From Sphaerolaimus hirsutus (lineage: Eukaryota > Nematoda > Chromadorea > Monhysterida > Sphaerolaimidae): 64,000 bases of DNA. The notes under the pieces were generated by a model, which did no database searches, was not told where the DNA came from, and was given only the letters and a program-made list of their open reading frames with translations. How positions within the stretch are numbered: the first letter of the stretch is position 1; every line of letters starts with the position of its first letter. The stretch covers positions 16,238,704 to 16,302,703 of the forward strand of contig OZ038452.1 in assembly GCA_964036195.1 (NCBI GenBank). Direction: 5' to 3'. The translations under genes were made by a program, and so were the position numbers. Shown here piece after piece: positions 1-9,814 of this stretch.

Positions 1-77
1 CGGATGTTTAGGCTAAAATTTGAATTTCTTTGTGTTCCATAAACGCTATGTGCCGTCCAACGGTATGTGCCTTCATT
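1..77 (+). repeat. Left inverted terminal repeat of the DIRS element
   Basis: These 77 bases are the reverse complement of 5223-5299. Weaker matching continues inward with an indel, ending with the shared CTTTTGAGACG block. The repeat probably extends to the left of the window. Confidence 0.85.
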
Positions 78-121
78 CTGACTTTTGAGACGCTGAATTT
101 AAGATATTTTTTCCTTCGAAA

Positions 122-817
122 ATGCCTAGGCGGAGGCGTAGCCGTTCGTCATCACGTAATTCGCGTCGTTCTAATCATTCTGATAAGTCTGAAAGTTCGC
201 GTTCTAATTCGCTGCCGGGTGATAGTGTGGTTGGACCGTGTGGCGATTTTTCTCAAGCTGCATCTACTGGAGATCAGCAACAAAATGTCGATCAGATTTT
301 GTCGAAATTATCTGAGTCGGAAAAAGCGACGATTCAATCTTGGATTTCTTCGGCTCAGTCCCAACAGGTAGCTGATTATGCTTATTGGGTCGATGAATCT
401 GCTGAAATTGATCCTGCATTGGCTCAGGATGCCGATCAGGATGCCGATATGGAACTTGGGCCCACCGAAGTTCTGTCAACGTCCGAAATTCCGGAGCGTT
501 ACAAGTCCGATCGAGTCAAAATGTTGATTTCTCAACAGGCGGGTGGACAGGAACTTATGTCCACTGGTTTTGCAAAATTGCGAAAAAGATATGGTGCCAC
601 TGGTAATGCGGTGGCTGATTTGCCGGCGTCCACGCGCAATCTCTTTGATGGACTTGATAAAGTTGCTCATGTTTCATCGGCTACCTTGAATCTGATTGAT
701 AAAACGCTTGAGAAAGTGGATGAAAGTTTGGTGGTTGCTCGCCGGCCGCTTTTCTATTCCGTGGATCGCATTGCGTCACAAAAGGAAGTTTTGGGCTCGG
801 ACCAACTTCCAAAGTGA
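122..817 (+). CDS. Gag-like first frame of the DIRS element
   Basis: A 231-residue frame starts 45 bases inside the inverted terminal repeat. Its N-terminus is strongly basic and Arg/Ser-rich (MPRRRRSRSSSRNSRR), followed by an acidic, Gln-rich middle part. In the DIRS group the first frame encodes a nucleic-acid-binding structural protein, usually poorly conserved. Position and composition support that assignment here; no zinc knuckle is visible. Function is inferred from place in the element. Confidence 0.6.
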   Translation: MPRRRRSRSSSRNSRRSNHSDKSESSRSNSLPGDSVVGPCGDFSQAASTGDQQQNVDQILSKLSESEKATIQSWISSAQSQQVADYAYWVDESAEIDPALAQDADQDADMELGPTEVLSTSEIPERYKSDRVKMLISQQAGGQELMSTGFAKLRKRYGATGNAVADLPASTRNLFDGLDKVAHVSSATLNLIDKTLEKVDESLVVARRPLFYSVDRIASQKEVLGSDQLPK

Positions 818-1565
818 GATATTTTGTTTTCATGAAATTTATATCTTTGGATTTTTTCATGATTTCCGTATGGTTGCTAGAAAGTTCTATATGCTTTGGC
901 AATTCATGCAAAAATTTTTTCGCAGAGTCGAAAAACAAGCGCAAGCTGCGGCCGAATGGTCACTCTTGGCGCTTTCGGACGCTCGATTGGGTTTGCAGAC
1001 AGCGCGGCGCATGGCGGCGCTTGGCCAGCGAGGTTTTTCAATGGCCACGCTGAAAAGTTAGTTGACATATTTGTCAACTTATGTGTGGATATATGTCACA
1101 GTGTCTGCTTTTCATTTTCACTTGTTGATGTGGTTTTTGCTTTTGGCCAGTGAGGTTTTTTCTATGGTCACGCTGAAATTTAGTTGGCACATTTGTCAAC
1201 TTTTTTGCAAATATATGTCATGGTGTCTGCTTTCATTTTCACTTGATGTGCTTTTTGCCTCAGGCGATAAGCTAACGCCGCTGTTACGGGCGCCGCTGCA
1301 GCAGCGCACATTGGATGAGCGTTTCGGCACATCCGGGGATCCAGCTCGCATGGCGCCACTGCTATCGAGCTTCGATCAGTTGGAACAGCTGACTGATCAT
1401 TCGAAGAAGTGCGATAATCGTCAGCGAGCGTTGCAGAAATTGGTTCCGCAGGCCAGGGGCACTGCATTTCGGGGTCGAGGTGCACCGAGGGTTAGTTTGT
1501 TTAAGTACCATCTTGGACTCTCCATTATGATTAATTAAAATTTCTCTGGGTTTAGTGTATTTATC

Positions 1566-3899
1566 TTGACCATGTTATACCTTTTTTGTACATGGTTTGA
1601 TGACTGCCTTTTTGTGCAGGCGAGGTTTCATCCGTATGCGCCTCACCAGAATTTCGGGCAGAATCACCGTTTTTACGGTCCAGGGGCGCAATTTCATAAC
1701 ACCAGGTGTGTTGCTGTTACTGTTTTGCATTTTTGCGAGTTACCCATGGCACCTATGCCCATTTGGAATGCAAATATGGACTGGCATCTTGAGTTGGCAC
1801 AGGATGATGTACCCAATCCTATGCTCGATTTACCTTGGAAATTTTTCAATAAGTTAGATTTCATGTTAGAAGACGCTCCAATCGCGGGTCGCCTCAAATT
1901 GGCATATGCCAATTGGGCGTTGATTTCAGAAGACAAGTGGGTACTTGATGCAATTTTAGGGGCTCGAGTGGGCTTGAATTGTGCGCCTGAGCATGTGCCA
2001 CAATTTTGGAAACCCCCCATCGTGTTTGAATATGAACAAAGGGTGATTATTGATGAAAAGGTGGATGAAATGATTGCCAAAGGTGCCATTTCTCTCATTC
2101 GTTCCAATCAAGCAAGATTCGTGTGTCGAATTTTTATTGTGACACAGAAGTCGGGTAAGCATCGACCAATTGTTGATCTTCACCCATTCAATGTTTATAC
2201 TCGGATTGAATCTTTCAAGATGGAAAATTTGAAAATTGTCCCATCAATTATCCAACAAAACGATTTTATGTGTAAAATCGATATTTCCGATGCCTACTTT
2301 GCGGTACCGATTTTGGATTCAGAAAGACAGTTTTTGCAATTCCAATGGGATGGCAAAATTTATCAGTTTAATTGTTTGCCATTTGGACTCGCTACTGCTC
2401 CTCATACTTTTACGCGTATTATGTCACCAATTGTAAAATTTTGGCGCATGTTGGGAATTCGATGTATCGCTTACTTGGATGACATCGCGTTTTTTGATCA
2501 ATCGAAAATTAATTGTGAGGAAATTGCTCAATTTGCAATTTACACTTTACGGTCATGCGGTTTTGTTATAAATGAAAAGAAATGTGCAACTACGGGTTCA
2601 CAGAAAATGTCGTTTTTGGGAATGGTTATTGATAGCGCTGATTTGAAGTTTCGTTTGCCTGAAGACAAAAAACATCATTTGGCAGAATATGCTAAAAGGG
2701 TGCTTGCGGCTCCTACGTTGACTCTTAGGGAGCTGGCTAGTTTAGTTGGGGAACTGCAATTTTCAGCAGGTGCTTTGTTGCAAGGCGCTTCATTGTTCAG
2801 GGAGCTGCAATTTTGTCTAATTGATGGGCTCCAAAAATTTCATTCATACAATGCCAAAGTTGAGTTGTCTGAGGCCGCCTGTATAGAATTACAAGCGTGG
2901 ACAACTTCGGTGGATGTCTGGGATGGGCGAGACATCATCGAAAAATCACCTGATTTGATAATTGCCACTGATGCTTCTTTGAAAGCTTGGGGGGCGGTTG
3001 CAAATGGCAAATCTGTGTCTGGATTTTGGACTGGGATTGAGCGCACTTTCCACATCAATCATTTGGAGCTTTTAGCGGTCTGGTTTGCGCTAAATTGCTT
3101 TGCAGGAGACTTGTCTGATGTCCGGATTCTAATTGAATCAGACAATCAAACTGCAGTTTCTTATATTAATAAAAGAGGGGGTACGCATAATCGCGAGATT
3201 TCTAGATTGGCGATTTCGATTTGGAAATGGTGTGTGCAGCATAATGTTACTTTATCTGCACAACATGTCCCTGGGAAAATTAATATCGAAGCTGATGCAG
3301 CTAGTCGCGTAGACATTCAGCCCTCAGATTGGGAACTTAACCAGGACATATTTGATGATTTGAATGGAAAATTCGGTCCTTTTTCAATTGATTTATTTGC
3401 TGGTCGACATAACGCAAAATTGAATCGTTATGTGGCATGGGATGTTGATCCAAATGCAATTGCGTTTGATGCTTTTTCTTTGAATTGGAATGATGAAAAC
3501 GGATACGCTTTTCCCCCATTTTGCCTAATAGGTCGGATTCTCACGCAAGTTCGACAGCAGAGTGCCGATCTGATGCTGCTGGTTCCGTTTTGGCCCAAGA
3601 AATGGTGGTGGCCAACCCTCCTCAATCTAGTAGTGGCGCACCCAATTTTGTTGCCAGCATCACCAGTGTTGCTTCAGAATCCACTCGGGGATTACCATCC
3701 GTGGCTGCCCATCAAAATTCGAATTCTGGCTTGCAGAATTTCGGGCAGAGACTCAAAAATCAAGGGTTTTCAGAAGAGTCTGCCACACTCATCATTGGAG
3801 CACATGCTCCAAATACCCACAAGCATTACGAATCTGCCTGGAAAAGATGGATTGGTTGGTGTCATCAACGGAAAGTTGATCACCTGGCGCCATCTGTAG
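1566..3899 (+). CDS. Reverse transcriptase / RNase H frame of the DIRS element
   Basis: The 777-residue frame has a reverse transcriptase palm with the YLDD active-site box at about residue 303 and the preceding FGLATAPHTFTRIM helix typical of DIRS and Ty3-like enzymes. RNase H follows, with DAS at about residue 469, the HLELLAVWFAL helix and the ESDNQTAVSYIN strand-turn. The last 150 residues (FSIDLFAGRHNAKLNRY and onward) match the extra C-terminal region usual in DIRS polymerase frames. Its 3-prime part overlaps the recombinase frame at 3521-3899 in another reading frame. Such overlap is common in this group. Confidence 0.85.
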   Translation: MTMLYLFCTWFDDCLFVQARFHPYAPHQNFGQNHRFYGPGAQFHNTRCVAVTVLHFCELPMAPMPIWNANMDWHLELAQDDVPNPMLDLPWKFFNKLDFMLEDAPIAGRLKLAYANWALISEDKWVLDAILGARVGLNCAPEHVPQFWKPPIVFEYEQRVIIDEKVDEMIAKGAISLIRSNQARFVCRIFIVTQKSGKHRPIVDLHPFNVYTRIESFKMENLKIVPSIIQQNDFMCKIDISDAYFAVPILDSERQFLQFQWDGKIYQFNCLPFGLATAPHTFTRIMSPIVKFWRMLGIRCIAYLDDIAFFDQSKINCEEIAQFAIYTLRSCGFVINEKKCATTGSQKMSFLGMVIDSADLKFRLPEDKKHHLAEYAKRVLAAPTLTLRELASLVGELQFSAGALLQGASLFRELQFCLIDGLQKFHSYNAKVELSEAACIELQAWTTSVDVWDGRDIIEKSPDLIIATDASLKAWGAVANGKSVSGFWTGIERTFHINHLELLAVWFALNCFAGDLSDVRILIESDNQTAVSYINKRGGTHNREISRLAISIWKWCVQHNVTLSAQHVPGKINIEADAASRVDIQPSDWELNQDIFDDLNGKFGPFSIDLFAGRHNAKLNRYVAWDVDPNAIAFDAFSLNWNDENGYAFPPFCLIGRILTQVRQQSADLMLLVPFWPKKWWWPTLLNLVVAHPILLPASPVLLQNPLGDYHPWLPIKIRILACRISGRDSKIKGFQKSLPHSSLEHMLQIPTSITNLPGKDGLVGVINGKLITWRHL

Positions 3900-4798
3900 A
3901 GCATTTGGCTAATTATTTGGCGCAATATAGAATTGCGTCTGGAAATGTTAAATCTGTGCAGACTTTGATTGCGGAAAAATCGGCTATATTATCCTTTTTG
4001 CCTGTCGATGTAGCATTGCAATTGCGATCTAATTCATTGCTACATCGCTTGATAAGGGGCGCTTATAGAGGCAACCCACCAAAACCGCGTTATGTTGACA
4101 CATGGGATCCCAATGTGTTGTTGAATTATATAAAGATTAATTTAGCAAAAAATCAGGATTTATCAATTGCCCAATTATCTCAGAAAACTGCTGTTTTGCT
4201 AGCTTTAGCGCGCCCTTCGAGAGCAGCTGAATTGGCAATGTTGAACGTGAATTCGATGCGTTTTGCAGATAATGGGTTGTATATTGCATTTTCGGGTTTG
4301 CATAAGGCCCAAAAATCAGGGCCGTTAGTCACTTTGTTTTTTAATAGATTTGATGATGCAAGTTTGTGCCCTGTTGAGGCAGTTGCAGCCCTGCATTCTC
4401 GCACTGAATCAGGTAGATCTTACAATTCGAACCTTTTTGTTGCGTGCAATGATTTTTCCAAATCAATTTCTTCTGATACCATCAGGAGATGGATTTCGCA
4501 ATTAATGATGGCAGCTGGTATTCCATCTAAATTTGCTCCACATAGTATTCGAGGAGCAGTTGCAAGCGCAGCTTTAAGAGCTGGTCAAAGTACTGCTGAT
4601 GTTATGGCATCAGGCTTGTGGTCGAAAAAATCGAATTGTTTCTCCAAATTCTATAATCGAGAAGTTGCCAGTTCCATTCCAGGTGGGCTGGTGCATGAAA
4701 GCTTTTTAAATCAATCTATTGTCAAACCTATAAGCTTTACTGACTGTAATGGTACATTATATGAATGTATGAAATGTAATTATCATTATAGGAAGTAA
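3521..4798 (+). CDS. Tyrosine recombinase of the DIRS element
   Basis: The 425-residue frame has an N-terminal SAM-like arm-binding domain (HYESAWKRWIGWC, LANYLAQY) and a catalytic domain with the tyrosine-recombinase residues in order: Arg at about 234 (RPSRAAELAML), His 341 and Arg 344 (HSIRG), a Trp in SGLW, and the nucleophile Tyr at about 378 (FYNRE). This family joins the circular DNA copy into the chromosome in place of an integrase. The frame overlaps the end of the polymerase frame. Confidence 0.87.
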   Translation: MPNRSDSHASSTAECRSDAAGSVLAQEMVVANPPQSSSGAPNFVASITSVASESTRGLPSVAAHQNSNSGLQNFGQRLKNQGFSEESATLIIGAHAPNTHKHYESAWKRWIGWCHQRKVDHLAPSVEHLANYLAQYRIASGNVKSVQTLIAEKSAILSFLPVDVALQLRSNSLLHRLIRGAYRGNPPKPRYVDTWDPNVLLNYIKINLAKNQDLSIAQLSQKTAVLLALARPSRAAELAMLNVNSMRFADNGLYIAFSGLHKAQKSGPLVTLFFNRFDDASLCPVEAVAALHSRTESGRSYNSNLFVACNDFSKSISSDTIRRWISQLMMAAGIPSKFAPHSIRGAVASAALRAGQSTADVMASGLWSKKSNCFSKFYNREVASSIPGGLVHESFLNQSIVKPISFTDCNGTLYECMKCNYHYRK

Positions 4799-4810
4799 AG
4801 CTTATAGGTT
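4712..4810 (+). repeat. Internal complementary region / hairpin of the DIRS element
   Basis: Bases 4746-4810 are the exact reverse complement of 5347-5411 (65 bp), while the 30 bases at 4712-4741 are repeated directly at 5334-5363. The block also folds on itself: CCTATAAGCTTTACT at its left faces AGTAAAGCTTATAGG at its right. DIRS elements use an internal complementary region to align the two ends during circle formation; this is the best candidate, although a small inserted palindrome is an alternative. Confidence 0.6.
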
Positions 4811-4838
4811 ACCCTTCCCACCACAACCCATTTATTTC

Positions 4839-5063
4839 ATGCACAGCCACGCCGGCTACCAATATGGCAACTTCGGTGGATACGGTCGCGGTGGATTCGG
4901 TCCACAGCATTCCGGGGGATTCGCCCAGTACGGACAGTATCGAGGCAGGGGTGGTCGCGGGGGCCACTCCCAGTTTCAATACCAGAATCGCAATTTCAAA
5001 TCCAATTTCCAAAGTCAATCGGGTGGCGAAAATTTCAAAAAAGAACCAAAAAATCATAAGTGA
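4839..5063 (+). CDS. Gly/Arg-rich short frame inside the DIRS element
   Basis: A 74-residue frame is rich in Gly, Arg, Gln, Asn and aromatic residues (FGGYGRGGFGPQHSGGF, RGRGGRGG). Such RGG-like composition is seen in RNA-binding regions of Gag proteins and in low-complexity host proteins. It lies between the recombinase and the right inverted repeat. Whether it is translated is unknown; it may be a remnant of a nucleic-acid-binding segment. Confidence 0.3.
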   Translation: MHSHAGYQYGNFGGYGRGGFGPQHSGGFAQYGQYRGRGGRGGHSQFQYQNRNFKSNFQSQSGGENFKKEPKNHK

Positions 5064-5222
5064 GTCTGGTGGTATTCGTACCAGAGGTATTAAATTGATT
5101 ACAAATGTTACTCGCATTTCTGATGGCTTAAATTTGACTGATAATGTTTTGACGTGATTTGTTGTTTTATGTCATTATTGTTGTTAATTTACGTCTCAAA
5201 AGTTCATGCTCTCCTTGTCAGT

Positions 5223-5299
5223 AATGAAGGCACATACCGTTGGACGGCACATAGCGTTTATGGAACACAAAGAAATTCAAATTTTAGCCTAAACATCCG
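5223..5299 (-). repeat. Right inverted terminal repeat of the DIRS element
   Basis: Reverse complement of 1-77 with essentially no mismatches over 77 bases, which argues for recent insertion. Confidence 0.85.
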
Positions 5300-5333
5300 T
5301 TTAAAGAGACAGGAAATGATTCATGAGAGCATA

Positions 5334-5411
5334 CAATCTATTGTCAAACCTATAAGCTTTACTTCCTATAATGATAATTACATTTCATACATTCATATAA
5401 TGTACCATTAC
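5334..5411 (+). repeat. Partner of the internal complementary region
   Basis: Contains the 30-bp direct copy of 4712-4741 followed by the inverted copy of 4746-4810. It lies outside the inverted terminal repeat at 5223-5299. Confidence 0.6.
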
Positions 5412-7519
5412 CTGAAAATGTTATATGCTCTGTATAAATTCGTGACAAGGGATGGGTCTGAAAATATATATTTTAGTGGTAGTTTCTCAGACCTAACAGT
5501 CTATCACAATCCCTCTAAAATGGTTATTTTTTGTGTGACACGACACACGTATGCTGCAATGCGTTCATCCGTTGATACCCGGTAGTGTTCTGCAATTGCT
5601 CTGTACAGGTACGCAAATTTGATCTTTTAAATGATCGAGGCAATTTTTGGCTCAGCCTTAAATCATTCGATTGACTCAGTTCGGGTACGCATTTAAACCT
5701 TGCGCAGTGATCTTTGCATTTTTGTATATTTTTGCTCAGTCTTTAAAAATATTTACATTTCTCATTTCGGCTGTGGCCCCTTTACTGATAAAATCTCAGC
5801 TAGCAGCGTGCTCCTGAAGTTCACATAATCGTGCGTGCCGGTAATTTCAACCGATTATAATCTCGGCGGTGCTTTGATGTTGTTGCGTAAAGCTTCATGC
5901 TCTGTTTATCGCTATGCCTTGAAGTTCGGCGCGACGAAATACGTTATGTAAGCGCGGCGATGGCGGCACATTTGTCATTCTGTTATCTGTCGCCCCGTGC
6001 TGTCGCGCGGCCGCTTCCGTTCCACCGGCACAAGTGTCACTATTATGTTAGAATCGCGTTTTGTTGATAAACGCGACTTTTTGCATGCAAACATGTATTT
6101 ATGTAGTAGAAAAAAGTCTGCAGCAGCAGGTTCACTGCGTACGTAGTGATCGATGAACTTTACCACAGTCGGCCGCCAGCCGCAATCAGTTTACAACCAT
6201 CCAGACGTTTTTACTACCTGGCGCGCTGTAAAACGGATGCAGTGTGCCGTTTTATGATATTGCACTTTGAGTGAGTGTGCCGTTTGAATGGCGTTATCAC
6301 AGTCGATCGCATGGCGACGGCGCGCGATCGCCGCCGCCGCCGCCGTCGCTACTAAATACCTGGCGATAACAATGCGCAGTCGCACCTGTGGGCGGAGTTA
6401 AGAGATGTAGGCAGCTAGGCTGCTGTCGTGCGGTATCCAGTGGGCGTGAAGTGGACGTGCGGTACCTATTTTTCTAGCGGCAGCTCATTTATGTCTTGTA
6501 ATAGTGACTATATGTGTAAAAGTTCATGATTTTAAATATTATGCCGTCGATGCTTATTCCAAAAACGATTTCTAAAAGATACTGGTTGGATGAAGAATGT
6601 CTTGATTGGTGGCAGGTGTTTACCGGCATAAAATGGCTATGTGCCCATAAACGGCCACGGATGGATCAGCACCTCTGAATGTTCTTGCTGCTACACCTGT
6701 GAAGTCATTTCCTTCCGTTGTGTTCAAGGTGCACAGCTGCCGGCGCTGTACGCCGACGCCTTTGCACACAAAATTGAATGCGATTCAAGTATTTATAATG
6801 GCTTTCGTACGACGCCCCGCAGCTCCGCTCGTTTTCCTTTTACAATACAAAGTCGGCCCTTCTCGCTTTCATTTGCATTTTATTATACAGATGCAAATTG
6901 CGCCGGCCAGGTGCACCGCGCATGGATACGCTGCCGGCCGCCGCCGCATTGTAACGCCTTCTCTCACCTGTACCGAAAATAGGCCCAAATCGTTTTGCTT
7001 ATTTACTGACTGGCAAATTATTTTCATGTTGAGTGGCTCATATTGGCTAATCTGCACTGCTGGGACCCTTATTATGAAAAATTGCGCACCACCGCTGAAT
7101 AAAGTCGCTCTGATTAGGCACATGCAATCACGAGGGCGTGCTCGTCGTTGGCTGTGCATGTTCACGTTTCTATGCACTCGAGTCACTCCACGACCCCCTA
7201 AAAAATTACCCCCGTATCGACCATCAATCTCATCTAGTCTATGTAGGCATCTAATTAAAATATTGGTGAACTTTGCACTTCCAAAGAACTCGCAATGAGT
7301 TACTGCATCATGCATAGGTATTCCTATCAGCTATTTAACGTTGATTGTTGCTATCCCGCCATTTCTTTCTTATAAAATAAATGTTTAAGACAATAGCTTG
7401 AACATAAGCAGCCATTTCAGCTTGGATTGTCTATAGGAGACTGCTATTTTACTTATTTCGCTATCATAAAAAGTTGCAACGTGGATCTCTATTGGAAACG
7501 CTCTTCTATTGGAGAGCGG
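5412..7519. other. No recognised gene; CpG-rich patch
   Basis: I find no exon with a recognisable protein here. Bases 5930-6410 are CpG-rich with a run of CGCCGCCGCC near 6330 and sit between AT-richer sequence. It could belong to a promoter or 5-prime leader of an unseen gene, but no splice or coding signal supports that. Confidence 0.4.
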
Positions 7520-7523
7520 AGTT

Positions 7524-8005
7524 GTAAAAAGTACTGAACTTTTTTGAAAGTAAACGTAAAGTATTTATTTATAATTTCTGAGTACAGAAAACGCAAAGTA
7601 AATTTTTTTACTTTTACTCATGAGTAAAAGTCAGTAAATTACTTGGAAAACCTTGGAAATTCCTGGAAAATGTAAAAACAGGTATTTTTGAGAAATTTTG
7701 CCTCAATTTTCACTCAAAATCTCAAATTCATAGAATTTTCCACCCTCATATCACTAGTTAATGTGTTTTTGCAATTTTTTTAGCTATTTAGGATATTTTT
7801 CCCTATTTTCAGCATTTTTCTCCCTTTACACCTTGAACAAGCCTTTATAAAAGTTTTTCTGAAGCTTTCTGTATTCTATACGTTTTCTGTAGTCGCATAC
7901 TTTCAAAAAGCATGCGAGTACTGGTATTTTTCTGAAGGAAACGCAAACGTATTTACGCAGTACTCGAGCATACGAATTTATCGAGTAAACGTAAAATTTA
8001 CAAAA
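7524..8005. mobile_element. hAT-like MITE, AGTAC/AAACGTAAA word family (diverged)
   Basis: Starts with AGTTGTAAAAAGTACTGAAC and is filled with degenerate AAACGTAAAGTA and GAGTACAGAAAA words, the same interior as the element at 44834-45320 that has clean ends. The boundaries here are approximate and no target duplication is evident. Confidence 0.5.
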
Positions 8006-8109
8006 GAATGCTTTGCATATTTTGTTCGCGGTTCATTTGCGGTTCCATTTGATAGGCATGCTTAATTCGTAGCGTATCATTAAAAATTGCAGTGAAAAAC
8101 AAGCCCCAT

Positions 8110-9640
8110 TGAATCAGATATCTATTGCGATTGATTGTTTCTTAGTGGAGTCCATTCCTAGATTTTTTTATTGTCTACACTGCTTTTTATATGCAATCGA
8201 TCGAATGCTGCATGACCCGCTGGGCATTTTGTGTCGACTCATCAGTCACCGCCGTGTTTTTGGCAGGCGTCATGACACGCCGCCGCGCCACAGTTTGTTA
8301 TCGTACATCTGGGAGCGCCAAGGCATGCAACCATTAGTCTGCGCACGGCGACCTGTCCATCGGGCCGAAAGGAACAGTAGCTGCTAAGGTCGACGGCGGG
8401 CCGCTCGGGGCCAACAGTCACATCGGATGCGCGTGCACATGCGCCGCCGGCCGCCCGGCTTGGGCGCGCATCTTCACCCGCGGCCGAACACGTGCGAAGA
8501 GGTGCGCAGAGTAAACACAGGTGTGCCGGCGCGACCGTGCGGTCGGGCCTCGATTTGCATGCGCGATTGTGCCGCCGATGGGCTTGCGCCGATAACAGCG
8601 GGCCGACTTGGCCGCGTCGCCGCTCGGCGGGTGCTCCGTTTTGCACCGAGTGCCCGCCGCAGTCCACTCTGTCTACCGGGAGCATCACTCAGCCCGCTCC
8701 CACCGCAGGTGTGCATCTCACGCAGCGCGCACAGACACTACATTGCACGCCGTCCTTTCCATCGCCCATGCGCAAGCAGCTCGCATCATCGCGCTGCTAT
8801 TAATGTCCGCGTTGGTCGTCTTCGTTTTCACGGTGCACATGGCCGCGCTTGCGGCCAGCCCTTTGTTTCGTGCAGCGGCGCGCAGGTTGCCTTGAAGACG
8901 ACGCGCGGACGCACCTTTGTGCCGGCGGTGGCAGCGCCGCGTCGTCGGCGGCCGCGCGCTGATCAAGTGAAAAGTGAGTCGATCATGATGCGGCCGGCTT
9001 GCGCGCAGCCTTGAAACTGGCAACCCACCGCCGCTAAGGGACTAGGCCGCCTTCCCTGCGTCCGTGCTCTTCTCTTTACCATCGAGATATTCAGTCGCAT
9101 CGGCTGCCCACCGCGAAAGTTGCATGAGACGATGTTATTTTCTCGCTGCCTTTGCGGTGTAGGAATTTTTTGGCTGCAGCGTAAATTGTGCAACGGCGGT
9201 TGTACAGCGGCCGCGACGCGGTCGGTCGCGCGACGGCTGTAAAGTAACTGGGAGGCGTGCGACAAGCGCCAAACGTTTGAGCGGCCCGGCTGCGCACGCG
9301 GGCTCCGCGGCCGAGGCGGTCGTCTGGGCGCATGTGCACGTGGTGGTCTGTTAAATTTAGTTAGTTAGTCGACTCGCGCGCACATCTGTGTGAGCGCGCC
9401 GCCGTCGCCCCCATCTGTGACGCGGCGGTTTCGAGACCGCTTTATTTGGCTCCGTGATTTGATTGCGCCCCTGGCGTGCGCGCCGCCGTCACATGTGCGC
9501 CAGTGCTGCATCGCCGCCGGCGGCTGCACCTGGTTACCGATTACCGCAATTACACCGACGGCTGCCTGCCTTGCCCTCTCTCGAATCGCCGACAAATTTA
9601 CGACAAACACCGCTATAGATTCTCAATTTCTTCAACACTA
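8110..9640. other. CpG-rich region upstream of the ATOH8/Net gene
   Basis: About 1.5 kb of GC- and CpG-rich sequence free of the transposon families found elsewhere. Several open frames occur on both strands, as expected by chance at this base composition, and none resembles a protein. Its place directly upstream of the bHLH gene and lack of repeats suggest promoter, leader or enhancer sequence. No TATA box or start site could be assigned. Confidence 0.45.
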
Positions 9641-9814
9641 ACTTGGCGCAAAACCGTTTTTCTATTCAATTCGCTTTTCAACGCGTGTGTACATGTTTCT
9701 GCACTTTGTTTCTTTTCTGTTATGTACAAATCCATTACGCCTACAAACGTTCCGCAGAGACTCTACCGAATTGGAAAGTTATCAATTATACTACCAACAT
9801 ATAAATTATTAAAT

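Larger units (their letters stand above)
1..5411 (+). mobile_element. DIRS-type tyrosine-recombinase retrotransposon (fossil or recent copy)
   Basis: The element carries, in order, an RS-rich Gag-like frame, a reverse transcriptase/RNase H frame and an overlapping tyrosine recombinase frame. The terminal sequence at 1-77 is repeated in inverted orientation at 5223-5299, and a further internal complementary pair joins 4746-4810 to 5347-5411. Inverted termini, internal complementary sequence, no integrase and a tyrosine recombinase are the defining traits of the DIRS group, which is thought to integrate through a circular intermediate without target duplication. The window begins inside or exactly at the left terminus, so the true left end cannot be seen. 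The three long frames are open, so this copy looks largely whole and young. The right boundary at 5411 is only the last position of recognisable complementarity. Confidence 0.88.

Noticed and set aside
8242-9265. Overlapping open frames of 100-195 codons on both strands
   Set aside because: High GC content keeps frames open by chance; no family motif, no splice signals, and frames on all strands compete.
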